64,000 nucleotides of DNA from UBA7239 sp964509075 (GCA_964509075.1 CAZDWC010000009.1:100695-164694), one strand, 5' to 3'. Shown: positions 9,225 to 17,922, counted from the first letter of the stretch. Notes: a model not told the origin generated them from the letters alone. A program made the numbers and translations.

Positions 9225-10328
9225 TTATTCCTGTACGCGCGCTGGAATGACCGGCGAAGGCATCACCACATCGGCGTTCTGCGCGCGATGGCGCAAGGCG
9301 TGATCCATCAATACCAGTGCCAGCATGGCTTCGGCAATCGGTGTGGCGCGGATGCCGACGCAGGGATCGTGGCGACCTTTGGTGATGACTTCAATCGGGT
9401 TGCCACTGCTGTCGATGCTGCGTCCCGGCAGGTGCAGGCTGGACGTGGGTTTCAGCGCAATGTTGACGACGATGTCCTGACCGCTGGAAATGCCGCCCAA
9501 AATGCCGCCGGCATTGTTGGAGAGAAAACCCTGCGGCGTCATTTCGTCGCGGTGTTCACTGCCGCGCTGGGTTACCGAAGCAAAACCGGCACCGATTTCC
9601 ACGCCTTTCACCGCATTGATCCCCATCATGGCGTGGGCGATATCGGCGTCGAGGCGGTCGAAAATCGGTTCGCCCCAACCCGGCGGCAGACCTGCGGCCA
9701 CTACCGTGATGCGGGCACCGATGGAATCGCCATCCTTGATCAGTTTCTGCATGTATTCCTCAAGCGCGGGCACGGCACCAGGGTCGGGGCAGAAAAACGC
9801 GTTCTGCTCGACGCAATCCCATTGCTTGAAATCGACGTTGATGGGCCCGAGTTGGCTCAGATAGCCGCGCACGCTGACACCAAAGCGCTCGTGCAGGTAT
9901 TTCTTAGCGATGGCGCCGGCCGCCACGCGCATGGCGGTTTCACGCGCCGAGGAACGGCCGCCACCGCGATAGTCGCGGAAACCGTATTTCTGGGTGTAGG
10001 TGTAGTCGGCGTGTGCTGGGCGGAACGTGTCCTTGATATTGCCGTAATCCTTGGAGCGCTGGTCGGTGTTCTCGATCAACAGGCCGATTGGCGTGCCGGT
10101 AGTCTTACCTTCAAACACGCCGGAGAGGATGCGCACGGCATCTTCTTCCTTGCGCTGTGTGGTGTAGCGCGAAGTGCCGGGCTTGCGGCGGTCGAGGTCT
10201 ATCTGCAGGTCCGCTTCACAGAGAGACAGGCCGGGAGGGCAGCCATCGACAATGCAACCCAGCGCAGGGCCGTGGCTTTCGCCAAAGGTCGTTACCGTGA
10301 ACAATTTGCCGAAAGTATTGCCGGACAT
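9225..10328 (-). CDS. aroC: Chorismate synthase
   Basis: Converts 5-enolpyruvylshikimate 3-phosphate to chorismate, the last step of the shikimate pathway, using reduced FMN. Signatures: the start MSGNTFGKLFTVTTFGESHG, GRSSARETAMRVAAGAIAKK, and GGISSGQDI near the FMN site. At 367 aa it has the normal length. The ATG at 10328 is preceded by a G-rich ribosome-binding stretch; a further 9 in-frame codons upstream are not part of the family. It is divergent from ccmC across 86 bp that must hold both promoters. Its product feeds the trp pathway encoded at 23-27 kb. Confidence 0.97.
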   Translation of the reverse strand: MSGNTFGKLFTVTTFGESHGPALGCIVDGCPPGLSLCEADLQIDLDRRKPGTSRYTTQRKEEDAVRILSGVFEGKTTGTPIGLLIENTDQRSKDYGNIKDTFRPAHADYTYTQKYGFRDYRGGGRSSARETAMRVAAGAIAKKYLHERFGVSVRGYLSQLGPINVDFKQWDCVEQNAFFCPDPGAVPALEEYMQKLIKDGDSIGARITVVAAGLPPGWGEPIFDRLDADIAHAMMGINAVKGVEIGAGFASVTQRGSEHRDEMTPQGFLSNNAGGILGGISSGQDIVVNIALKPTSSLHLPGRSIDSSGNPIEVITKGRHDPCVGIRATPIAEAMLALVLMDHALRHRAQNADVVMPSPVIPARVQE

Positions 10329-10414
10329 GTGTTTCCCCCCGAGATGCGCGCGCATTATAAGGGATAGTGGTATCCTTGCCGCCGCTTTTTCCTACCTGAA
10401 TTCAGACCTGCGCC

Positions 10415-11170
10415 ATGTTGAAAACCTGGTTCCATCGCTGGGGTTCTCCACCCTGGTTTTATCGCATGAGTGGTGTGCTGCTGCCGTGGCTGGCCGCGCT
10501 GGCTTTTGCTTTGATCGCCGCCGGCACCGTCTGGGGGCTGGCGTTTGCGCCGGAAGATGCACGTCAGGGCAACAGTTTTCGCATCATTTATCTGCATGTA
10601 CCGTGTTCCTTCCTGGCGCTGGCCGGCTATTACCTGATGGCGATTGCCGGCTGCGTCGGTCTGATCTGGCGCATGAAGCTGGCCTTCTGGGCCATGCGTG
10701 CCGCGGCCCCACTGGGCGCGGCGCTGACATTTATCGCGCTGGTCACCGGTTCCATCTGGGGCAAACCGACCTGGGGGACATGGTGGGAGTGGGATGCGCG
10801 CATCACCTCCATGCTGATTCTGTTCTTCCTTTACCTTGGCGTCATGGCGCTGGCGAATGCTTATCAAAATAGCGACAGCGGCCAGCGTGCCTCGGCCATT
10901 CTGGCGATTGTCGGCATGGTGAACATTCCGATCATTTACAAGTCTGTGGACTGGTGGAACACGCTGCATCAGGGCGCATCACTCAAACTGACATCGGCGC
11001 CTACGATACACGGCAGCATGCTGTACCCGCTGCTGATCATGATTGCCGGTTTTTATCTGTTTTATGCCGTGGTGCTGTTGCTGAATATTCGCTGTGAAAT
11101 TGTCGCCAGCGAGCGCAAGAGCCGCTGGTTGCACGATCACCTGTCACAAGAATTGTTGCAAGGTAAGTGA
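10415..11170 (+). CDS. ccmC: Haem exporter / CcmE-loading protein CcmC
   Basis: Membrane component of System I cytochrome c maturation that loads haem onto CcmE on the periplasmic side. The tryptophan-rich haem-handling loop reads TWGTWWEWDARITS, flanked by conserved histidine regions YLHVPCSF and TIHGSMLYP. It is 251 aa with about six helices. This is the first gene of the local ccm run; ccmA and ccmB, which normally precede it, are not here because aroC lies directly upstream on the other strand. Confidence 0.96.
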   Translation: MLKTWFHRWGSPPWFYRMSGVLLPWLAALAFALIAAGTVWGLAFAPEDARQGNSFRIIYLHVPCSFLALAGYYLMAIAGCVGLIWRMKLAFWAMRAAAPLGAALTFIALVTGSIWGKPTWGTWWEWDARITSMLILFFLYLGVMALANAYQNSDSGQRASAILAIVGMVNIPIIYKSVDWWNTLHQGASLKLTSAPTIHGSMLYPLLIMIAGFYLFYAVVLLLNIRCEIVASERKSRWLHDHLSQELLQGK

Positions 11171-11173
11171 GTG

Positions 11174-11344
11174 ATGTATTTTGAATCCGTGCACGACCTG
11201 TTGTTCATGAACGGGCATGGTGTTTATGTCTGGGGTGCCTATGGCATCGGTTTCGTCGTGTTGGTGGCGCTGGTGTGGCAGCCCCTGGCAAGACACGCAC
11301 AGCTGCGCCAGCAAATCCTGCGTCAACTGCAACAGGAGCAATAA
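11174..11344 (+). CDS. ccmD: Haem exporter protein CcmD (small)
   Basis: A 56-residue protein starting MYFESVHDLLFMNGHGVYVW, with one transmembrane helix (residues about 18-35) and a basic, glutamine-rich cytoplasmic tail. CcmD helps release holo-CcmE from CcmC and the CcmAB transporter. It starts three bases after ccmC stops and ends three bases before ccmE begins, exactly where ccmD is expected. Confidence 0.92.
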   Translation: MYFESVHDLLFMNGHGVYVWGAYGIGFVVLVALVWQPLARHAQLRQQILRQLQQEQ

Positions 11345-11347
11345 GCC

Positions 11348-11794
11348 ATGCATCCGGTTCGCAAACAGCGCCTGTTGGTGATTCTGGCTATCGTGATTAC
11401 ATCCAGTGCTGCCGTTGGTTTGCTGGTGTATTCGTTGCGCCAGAACATGAATCTTTTCTTTCCGCCGGCAGACATGTTGAACGGCAAGGCTCCGCTGAAT
11501 CGTGAAATCCGTCTCGGTGGTTTTGTCGACAAAGGCAGCGTACAGCGCACTACTGCCAATCTTGAAGTGCGCTTTGCCATCGGTGACGGCAACCACAGTG
11601 TGCCGGTGCTGTATACCGGCATCCTGCCGGATCTGTTTGCAGAAGAGCAGGCCGCGATTGCCAAGGGCAAATGGGATGGCAAGATTTTTGTCGCGACAGA
11701 AGTGCTGGCCAAGCATGATGAAAACTACACGCCGCCCGAAATTCTCGATAGCATGAAAAAAATGGGGCCGAAACCGGCCATGCATCGTCAGTGA
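11348..11794 (+). CDS. ccmE: Periplasmic haem chaperone CcmE
   Basis: Receives haem covalently on a histidine and passes it to CcmF for attachment to apocytochrome c. A signal-anchor helix spans residues about 9-29; the OB-fold body ends in AKHDENYTPPE, which carries the haem-binding His (residue 123) and the conserved Tyr (127). It is 148 aa, a normal length. It is separated from ccmF by 130 bp that hold an inverted-repeat element, whereas these two genes are usually adjacent or nearly so. Confidence 0.96.
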   Translation: MHPVRKQRLLVILAIVITSSAAVGLLVYSLRQNMNLFFPPADMLNGKAPLNREIRLGGFVDKGSVQRTTANLEVRFAIGDGNHSVPVLYTGILPDLFAEEQAAIAKGKWDGKIFVATEVLAKHDENYTPPEILDSMKKMGPKPAMHRQ

Positions 11795-11804
11795 TTATTT
11801 CTGA

Positions 11805-11910
11805 GCTGTCTTGCGGGAATGTTTACGTGACACGCAGCAAGTACATCCCTGTATGCTCGTACGCCGACTTCCTGTCGGCGACGGTCACTCCAACACACCC
11901 GCAAGACAGC
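11805..11910. repeat. MITE/REP-like intergenic element with 13-bp terminal inverted repeats
   Basis: The arms GCTGTCTTGCGGG (11805-11817) and CCCGCAAGACAGC (11898-11910) are perfect inverted repeats. Between them lies a second, internal pairing (GTGAC near 11827 with GTCAC near 11884) and a short hairpin GCCGAC-ttcct-GTCGGC near 11864-11880. The layout, a palindromic about 100-bp unit with a central CATCCCTGTATGCTCG-like stretch, resembles the non-coding repeats scattered through many marine gammaproteobacterial genomes. It fills nearly all of the ccmE-ccmF gap. Confidence 0.6.
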
Positions 11911-11924
11911 CATAGACGATATCC

Positions 11925-13886
11925 ATGATTCCAGAACTCGGTCTTTACTGCCTTATCCTCGCTTTCTGTCTCGCCATTGCGCAAGCAATATTGCCGATGG
12001 CGGGCAGTTTCCTGCAAGTGCAACGCTGGATGCGCTTGTCAGTACCGCTCGCATTGCTGATGTGTGCATTGCTGTCATTGAGTTTTGCCGCGCTGGTTTA
12101 CAGCTTTGTCAGTGATGATTTTTCAGTGGCTTATGTCGCGGCCAATTCCAACACGCAGTTGCCGGTGTACTACAAGATCAGCGCCACCTGGGGTGCACAC
12201 GAAGGCTCGCTGTTGTTGTGGGTGTTGATACTCACCTTGTGGATGGCGGTATTTGCACTCACATCATCAGCCCTGCCGCTGGTATTGCGCGCGCGCATTT
12301 TGTCAGTGCTGGGTATGGTCGGCTCCGGCTTTACGGCTTTCACTCTGTTCACTTCGAATCCATTTGCGCGCGAACTGCCATTCACGCCGCAGGAAGGCGC
12401 CGATCTCAATCCGCTGCTGCAGGATTTTGGTTTGATTATTCATCCGCCTGTTTTATACGCGGGTTATGTCGGCTTTGCGGTGCCATTTGCCTTTGCCATC
12501 GCCGCCTTGCTGCAAGGTTCGATTGATAATTCCTGGACGCGCTGGATACGTCCATGGGTCAACACGGCATGGGCATTTCTCACCATAGGCATTGCCCTCG
12601 GCAGCTGGTGGGCGTATTACGAACTGGGTTGGGGCGGCTGGTGGTTCTGGGATCCGGTGGAAAATGCGTCTTTCATGCCGTGGCTGGCAGGTACGGCCTT
12701 GTTGCACGCGCTGGCGGCGACGGACAAACGCAAGCTGTTCGGCAACTGGACTTTGTTGCTTGCTATTTTTGCATTTTCACTGAGTTTGCTAGGTACTTTT
12801 CTGGTGCGCTCGGGCGTACTGACGTCTGTGCACGCGTTTGCCAGTGACCCGTCGCGCGGTTATTTCATTCTGGTATTTCTGGCGATAGTCGTCGGCGGTT
12901 CACTCACTTTGTTTGCCTTGCGTGCACCGACGCAGCCGACATCAAGCTACAACTTTTTTTCGCGTGACATGTTCATGCTGCTGGTCAGTAGCGCAATGAC
13001 ATTGATTCTGGCAACGGTCTGTCTGGGTACCTTGTATCCGCTGATTGCCGATGCACTGGATCTTGGGAAAATTTCCGTCGGGCCTCCGTATTTCAACCGC
13101 TTTTTCCTGCCGTTGATGGGCGGTGTGCTGTTGCTATTGCCTCTGGGCAATCACCTGCATTGGCAGGATGAGAGCAAATGGCCTGCATTGTTGTTATGGG
13201 CAAGGCAGCCTGCAGTGTTTGCGTTGTTGATTGCGCCATTGCTGTTGCTGGCACTGGCGCTACCATTCACGCTGTTGGGTGTGATGGGTGCATGGGTCGG
13301 CTTGTGGGTCATCATCAGCACCTTGCTGGATATTCGTCACAAGACGCGTAATGCGCATTCATTTGTTTCAGGTCTGCGTCATCTGCGTGCAAGCTACTGG
13401 GGCATGTGTATTGCACACGTCGGCATTGCTGTCAGTGCACTGGGGATTGTCTTGACATCCATCGGTAGTGAGCAGCGTGAATTGCGTCTTGCTCCCGGTG
13501 AAACAGCAAGCGTCGCCGGTTACGATTTTCGTTTTGACTCTATGCAGAAGAAAATTGGCCCCAATTATGTTTCCAGCGCGGCAGCTTTTTATATTTCATC
13601 GCCTGGTGGCGACTTGTTTGTGTTGCATCCGGAGAAACGTCGCTATCTGGCCAGAAACAGCATGATGACCGAGGCGGGCATACAACCAGGCTTTACGCGT
13701 GATCTCTATGTGTCATTGGGTGAGGCGCTGGAGCCCGAACTCGGAGAGCGCAGTGCCTGGTCGGTGCGGATGCATGTGAAACCCGCCGTGCGCTGGATCT
13801 GGTTGGGCGCCATCCTCATGGCATTGGGCAGTACGCTGTCGGTGCTCGACAAACGCTATCGCCATAAATCACTCGTCGCTGAATAG
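11925..13886 (+). CDS. ccmF: Cytochrome c haem lyase subunit CcmF
   Basis: Large membrane protein of the haem-ligation complex that joins haem to the CxxCH motif of apocytochromes. The WWD signature is GWGGWWFWDPVENASFMPWL. Around 14-15 hydrophobic helices and a periplasmic soluble stretch before the last helix (residues about 530-620) are visible. It is 653 aa, as expected. Its partners CcmH and CcmI are not encoded nearby. Confidence 0.96.
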   Translation: MIPELGLYCLILAFCLAIAQAILPMAGSFLQVQRWMRLSVPLALLMCALLSLSFAALVYSFVSDDFSVAYVAANSNTQLPVYYKISATWGAHEGSLLLWVLILTLWMAVFALTSSALPLVLRARILSVLGMVGSGFTAFTLFTSNPFARELPFTPQEGADLNPLLQDFGLIIHPPVLYAGYVGFAVPFAFAIAALLQGSIDNSWTRWIRPWVNTAWAFLTIGIALGSWWAYYELGWGGWWFWDPVENASFMPWLAGTALLHALAATDKRKLFGNWTLLLAIFAFSLSLLGTFLVRSGVLTSVHAFASDPSRGYFILVFLAIVVGGSLTLFALRAPTQPTSSYNFFSRDMFMLLVSSAMTLILATVCLGTLYPLIADALDLGKISVGPPYFNRFFLPLMGGVLLLLPLGNHLHWQDESKWPALLLWARQPAVFALLIAPLLLLALALPFTLLGVMGAWVGLWVIISTLLDIRHKTRNAHSFVSGLRHLRASYWGMCIAHVGIAVSALGIVLTSIGSEQRELRLAPGETASVAGYDFRFDSMQKKIGPNYVSSAAAFYISSPGGDLFVLHPEKRRYLARNSMMTEAGIQPGFTRDLYVSLGEALEPELGERSAWSVRMHVKPAVRWIWLGAILMALGSTLSVLDKRYRHKSLVAE

Positions 13887-13911
13887 CCTGTTACTGAATA
13901 ATTTGCTGATC

Positions 13912-14433
13912 ATGAATCGTCTGAAACTGTTTTTGCCGCTTATTGTTTTTGCCGTGATTGCATTGTTCCTGATGCGCGGCCTGAAACTCGATCCTGCAGC
14001 CATGCCCAGTGCCTTGTTGAACAAACCGTGGCCGGTGTTTTCCTTGCCGGATTTGCAGACGGGCAATGTGCTCACGGAGAAAAACCTGCAGGGTCGCAAG
14101 GCGCTGGTCAATGTCTGGGCGACCTGGTGTGTCACCTGCCGTGTCGAGCATCCGTACCTGATGCAATTGGCGCAGCAGGGCGTGATCATTTACGGCGTGA
14201 GTTACAAGGACAACAACAGCGAAGCGCAAAAATGGCTACAGGAAAAAGGCAATCCCTTCCAGTTCACGATTGTGGATGCCGATGGGCGTCTGGGAATTGA
14301 TCTCGGCGTATTTGGTGCACCGGAAACCTATTTCGTGGATGCAAAAGGCGTTATCCGTTACAAGCATGTCGGCGACCTTAACGCCCGTGTCTGGAGTGAA
14401 AAGCTGAAGGCTGTCTGGGACGGGATGCCTTGA
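13912..14433 (+). CDS. ccmG: Thiol:disulfide interchange protein CcmG/DsbE
   Basis: Membrane-anchored periplasmic thioredoxin that reduces the haem-binding cysteines of apocytochrome c. The signal anchor spans residues about 5-22 and the active site is WATWCVTCRVEHP (Cys73-Val-Thr-Cys76), with the family's GVSYKDN and FGAPETYFVD (cis-Pro) segments. The ATG at 13912 gives 173 aa. It is the last ccm gene in the run; a 233-bp gene-free stretch follows instead of ccmH. Confidence 0.95.
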   Translation: MNRLKLFLPLIVFAVIALFLMRGLKLDPAAMPSALLNKPWPVFSLPDLQTGNVLTEKNLQGRKALVNVWATWCVTCRVEHPYLMQLAQQGVIIYGVSYKDNNSEAQKWLQEKGNPFQFTIVDADGRLGIDLGVFGAPETYFVDAKGVIRYKHVGDLNARVWSEKLKAVWDGMP

Positions 14434-14666
14434 GTTGCCTGTAGCAGGTCGGGCTCTGGACAAACCTACGCACAATTCTGTAGTGGACAGCCTCGGGGCA
14501 AATCCCTACGCTAGCGGCCACCTGAAAACTGGCCAATGTGGCCATTTTCCTTGACAGAATAGGGTCTTTGCCGAGTCGGAGTTGTATCGCGTACAGATCA
14601 CTAACATTTTGATTCTATTGGATTTTCATTAACCTGCAGTTTTTCATTAACCAGAGGAGATAACGC
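14434..14666. other. Intergenic region with possible IS-end relic and leader of the steroid operon
   Basis: No gene seen. At 14515-14552 the short motif GGCCA recurs in both orientations (GGCCACCTGAAAACTGGCCA followed by TGTGGCCATTTT), which recalls the multiple terminal repeats of IS21-type elements; no transposase remains. Nearer the next gene the 12-mer TTTTCATTAACC occurs twice as a direct repeat (14623-14634 and 14641-14652), 18 bp apart, just ahead of the AGAGGAGA ribosome-binding site at 14653. The direct repeat could be a regulator site; I see no clear -35/-10 pair. Confidence 0.35.
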
Positions 14667-15131
14667 ATGGCTAACTCGCCTGCCGCAGCCCAGCACGATG
14701 ACGACGTGTTGCGCGACGGCTTTGAACTGGGTTTCACCTATACGCGTTCCACCGGCCCCGTGATCGGCGCCTTTCTGACCGGCCTGCGCGACGGCAAGAT
14801 CGTCGGCATCAAGGGCAGCAATGGCAAAGTGATCTGCCCACCGACCGAGTACGACCCGCAAACGTCTGAAGAACTGACCGAGATGGTCGATCTGCCGTCT
14901 ACCGGCACGGTCAAGACCTGGAGCTGGATCAGCAAGCCACACGCCAAGCATGTGCTGACCCAGCCATTCGCCTGGGCTCTGATCCAGATCGACGGTGCCG
15001 ACACCAGCCTCCTGCACAAAGTGGATGCAGGCTCTGAAGCCAACATGAAAACCGGCATGAAAGTGAAAGTGCGTTGGGCTGCGGATCGTCGCGGTTTCAT
15101 CACTGACATTGAATGCTTTGAACCGGCTTGA
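14667..15131 (+). CDS. OB-fold (DUF35/ChsH2-like) acyl-CoA-associated protein, first copy
   Basis: A 154-aa protein of the DUF35 OB-fold family that partners thiolase-fold enzymes in acyl-CoA metabolism, for example ChsH2 with the retro-aldolase Ltp2 in steroid side-chain degradation. The N-terminal part (LTGLRDGKIVGIKGSNGKVICPP) matches the zinc-ribbon region of the family but retains only one cysteine, so the zinc site is lost. The C-terminal OB part ends in KTGMKVKVRWAADRRGFITDIECFEP. A strong GAGGAGA site precedes the ATG. It heads a four-gene operon with a second OB-fold protein and two thiolase-like enzymes. Confidence 0.75.
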   Translation: MANSPAAAQHDDDVLRDGFELGFTYTRSTGPVIGAFLTGLRDGKIVGIKGSNGKVICPPTEYDPQTSEELTEMVDLPSTGTVKTWSWISKPHAKHVLTQPFAWALIQIDGADTSLLHKVDAGSEANMKTGMKVKVRWAADRRGFITDIECFEPA

Positions 15132-15142
15132 GGAGAGTAGCA

Positions 15143-15670
15143 ATGAGCGAACAAAAGCCTGTAGAAATCATTGATTCACCGGTGTACATGCAATACAGCT
15201 TTGCTGCCGGCCGTGCCACCTCCAACTTCCTGCGTTCCATCAAGGAAGGCAAACTGGTAGGTCAGCGTTCGTCAGTCACGGGAAAAGTGATCGTGCCACC
15301 ACGCGGCGCAGATCCTGAAACCGGCACGCCGACGACAGAAGAAGTGTCCTTGCCTGAAACTGCGACGGTTATCAGCTTCACCGTGGTCTACATCCCGATT
15401 CCGAACTCCAAAGTTCAGCCTCCATTCATCGTCGCCAATATGGTGCTCGATAATTCGGACCAGACTTTTATCCACCTTGTCTCTGGTTGCGACAACAAGG
15501 ATGTAAAAATTGGCACGCGCGTGAAAGCGGTGTGGCGTGACAAGAGCGAGTGGGAATACAGCTTCAACAACATCGAATACTTCCAGCCGATTGAAGGTGA
15601 AGCCCCGATCAATATCGATGAATTGAAGGCCAAGCGCCTGAAAGAAGTGGAGGCATTCAAACATGCGTGA
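15143..15670 (+). CDS. OB-fold (DUF35-like) acyl-CoA-associated protein, second copy
   Basis: A 175-aa paralogue of the preceding gene. It shares the DGK/EGKLVGQRSSVTGKVIVPPRGADPETG segment and the OB-fold core but has no cysteine pair for zinc. Start at ATG 15143, after GGAGAG. The stop overlaps the start of the first thiolase-like gene by 8 bp, indicating translational coupling. Paired OB-fold and paired thiolase genes suggest that each OB-fold subunit serves one enzyme, or that all four form one complex; which is not decided by sequence. Confidence 0.72.
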   Translation: MSEQKPVEIIDSPVYMQYSFAAGRATSNFLRSIKEGKLVGQRSSVTGKVIVPPRGADPETGTPTTEEVSLPETATVISFTVVYIPIPNSKVQPPFIVANMVLDNSDQTFIHLVSGCDNKDVKIGTRVKAVWRDKSEWEYSFNNIEYFQPIEGEAPINIDELKAKRLKEVEAFKHA

Positions 15671-16730
15671 GATTGCGATTATTGCCTATCACCAGACACC
15701 GATGGTGCGTGATGCTGGCGCAAAAAATGATGTCGAACTGGTTATGGAGGCGGTACAAGGCGCCAAGGACCAGATCGGCTTTACCAAAGACGATATCGAG
15801 TTCACCTGCTCCGGCAGCTGTGACTATCTCGGCGGTGCAGCATTTGCATTCGTCGGCGCACTCGATGCACTCGGCGCCGTACCACCTATTTCAGAATCGC
15901 ACGTGGAAATGGATGCGGCCTGGGCACTGTACGAAGCCTGGCTGAAAATGCAGACCGGTCATTTCAACACAGCACTGATCTACGGTTTCGGTAAAAGTTC
16001 GCACGGCCCGATGCACGAAGTCCTGGCACTGCAACTGGATCCGTACTACACACAACCGCTGTGGCCCGACCAGATCAGCATGGCAGCGCTGCAAGCGCGT
16101 GCGATGCTGGATGCCGGCAAAATCACCGAAAAACAGATGGCAGAAATCGTGGCAAAAAGCCGTAAGAATGCCAAAAACAATCCGAATGCACAGCTGAAAG
16201 GTGATTACACGGTTGAGCAATTGCTCGCACAGCCGATGTTGTCATCACCACTGCGCAAGCACGATTGCCCGCCGATCACCGATGGCGCTTCTGCATTGAT
16301 TCTTGCCACGAAAGAAGTGGCAGAAAAAGTGCTGGCCGGCACCGGCAAACGCCCGGTGTATATCACCGGTCTCGATCACCGCATCGAATCGCACCAGCTC
16401 GGCACACGCGATCTCACGTCTTCCATGTCTACCCGCATTGCCGGTGAACAGGCTGGCGTGAAAAAGGGCAAGGTGGATATCGCCGAACTGCACACACCGT
16501 TCAGTCACCAGGAAGTGTTGATCAAAGAGGCGCTCGGTCTCGATGACAGCACCGTGATCAACCCGTCAGGTGGCCCGCTCGCCGGCAACATTTTCATGTC
16601 TGCCGGTCTGGATCGCATTGGTGAAGTTGCCACGCGCATCATGAAAGGCGAAGCGAATCGTGGTGTTGCTCACGCAACCAGCGGCGCTTGTCTGCAGCAA
16701 AACCTGGTCGCCGTATTGGAGGGCAAATAA
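15663..16730 (+). CDS. Thiolase-fold enzyme (SCP2-thiolase/Ltp2-like), first copy
   Basis: A 355-aa thiolase-superfamily protein. Where classical thiolases have the acylated Cys, this one reads PISESHVEMDAAWALYEAW, with no Cys. The C-terminal segment is NPSGGPLAGN instead of the usual GGAxAxGHP, and the last motif is AHATSGACLQQN. This pattern fits lipid-transfer-protein thiolases and steroid retro-aldolases (Ltp2 type) better than beta-ketothiolases. It probably acts in the cytoplasm on CoA esters with the OB-fold proteins encoded just upstream. The exact reaction is inferred, not shown. Confidence 0.72.
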   Translation: MREIAIIAYHQTPMVRDAGAKNDVELVMEAVQGAKDQIGFTKDDIEFTCSGSCDYLGGAAFAFVGALDALGAVPPISESHVEMDAAWALYEAWLKMQTGHFNTALIYGFGKSSHGPMHEVLALQLDPYYTQPLWPDQISMAALQARAMLDAGKITEKQMAEIVAKSRKNAKNNPNAQLKGDYTVEQLLAQPMLSSPLRKHDCPPITDGASALILATKEVAEKVLAGTGKRPVYITGLDHRIESHQLGTRDLTSSMSTRIAGEQAGVKKGKVDIAELHTPFSHQEVLIKEALGLDDSTVINPSGGPLAGNIFMSAGLDRIGEVATRIMKGEANRGVAHATSGACLQQNLVAVLEGK

Positions 16731-16731
16731 G

Positions 16732-17901
16732 ATGGGTAATCCTTGTGCCATCGTCGGTATCGGCCAAACTGCCAAATACCGTTCCAAAATCAAGAAATCC
16801 ATGGCCGGTCTCGTACGTGAAGCCGCGCAAAATGCACTGACTGATGCTGGCTGCACCTGGGCCGACATTGATGCAGTCATCATCGGCAAAGCACCAGACT
16901 TTTTCGAAGGTGTGGTGATGCCGGAACTGTATCTGGCGGATGCACTGGGCTGCGTCGGCAAGCCGATGTTGCGTGTACACACTGCCGGTTCCGTGGGTGG
17001 TTCTACCGCAATTGTCGCCGCATCTTATATCCAGAGCGGCATGTTCAAGCGCGTGTTGACACTGGCGTATGAAAAACAGTCCGAGTCGAATGCGATGTGG
17101 GCGCTGTCTTCACAGCAACCGTTCTCGCCACACTTGAACGCCGGTGCTGGCGGTTTCTTCGCACCGATCATTCGCGAATACATGCGCCGCACCGGGGCAC
17201 CGGATGACATCGGCTGTAAAGTCGCACTGAAAGATCGACGTCACGCACTGAAAAACCCGCACGCGCACATGCATGAGCCGGAAGAAAACCTGGATCTGAA
17301 AAAATACATGGACGCGATGATGCTGTGGGAGCCACTGCGCTTCTCGGAAGTGTGCCCGTCATCCGACGGCGCCTGTGCGATGATTCTGTGCAACGAAGAA
17401 CTCGCGAAAAAAGCGCCCAACAAACCGGCGTGGATTCACGGCACCGCGATGCGTTCCGAGCCAACCATGTATCCATGGCGCGAGGAAGTAAACCCGCAAG
17501 CCGGTATCGACTGCGCGAAAGATGTCTACTCACAAGCAGGCATTACCAATCCGCGCAAAGAGCTGGACATGGCGGAAGTGTACGTACCGTTTTCATGGTA
17601 CGAGCCTATGTGGCTGGAGAACCTGGGCTTCGCGGAAGTCGGCGAAGGCTGGAAACTCACCGACAGCGGCGCAACCTCTCTCGATCAGGGCGGCGATATC
17701 CCTTGGAACTGCTCGGGCGGTGTATTGTCCACCAACCCGATCGGCGCATCAGGCATGATCCGCTTTGCCGAATCCGCACTGCAGGTGCGCGGTATGGCCG
17801 GTGACCGTCAGGTGCCGGGTGCGAAGAAGGCGCTGGGCCACGCTTACGGCGGTGGTGCGCAGTTCTTCTCCATGTGGGTGGTGGGTTCAGACAAGCCCTG
17901 A
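16732..17901 (+). CDS. Thiolase-fold enzyme (SCP2-thiolase/Ltp2-like), second copy
   Basis: A 389-aa thiolase-superfamily protein. The nucleophile region reads RVHTAGSVGGSTAIVAA, again without the canonical Cys. SGGVLSTNPIGASGMIRFAE replaces the GHPxGxxG loop with TNPIG, and GHAYGGGAQFFSMWVV is the C-terminal motif typical of SCP2-type thiolases. It starts one base after the stop of its paralogue. With the two OB-fold genes it forms an operon ending at a strong terminator at 17923. A steroid or branched acyl-CoA C-C lyase is the most likely role. Confidence 0.75.
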   Translation: MGNPCAIVGIGQTAKYRSKIKKSMAGLVREAAQNALTDAGCTWADIDAVIIGKAPDFFEGVVMPELYLADALGCVGKPMLRVHTAGSVGGSTAIVAASYIQSGMFKRVLTLAYEKQSESNAMWALSSQQPFSPHLNAGAGGFFAPIIREYMRRTGAPDDIGCKVALKDRRHALKNPHAHMHEPEENLDLKKYMDAMMLWEPLRFSEVCPSSDGACAMILCNEELAKKAPNKPAWIHGTAMRSEPTMYPWREEVNPQAGIDCAKDVYSQAGITNPRKELDMAEVYVPFSWYEPMWLENLGFAEVGEGWKLTDSGATSLDQGGDIPWNCSGGVLSTNPIGASGMIRFAESALQVRGMAGDRQVPGAKKALGHAYGGGAQFFSMWVVGSDKP

Positions 17902-17922
17902 TCGGCCTCACCCGTCTCAGAG

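Noticed and set aside
9219..10367. 382-codon rightward open frame opposite aroC
   Set aside because: Antisense to chorismate synthase with all its signatures intact.
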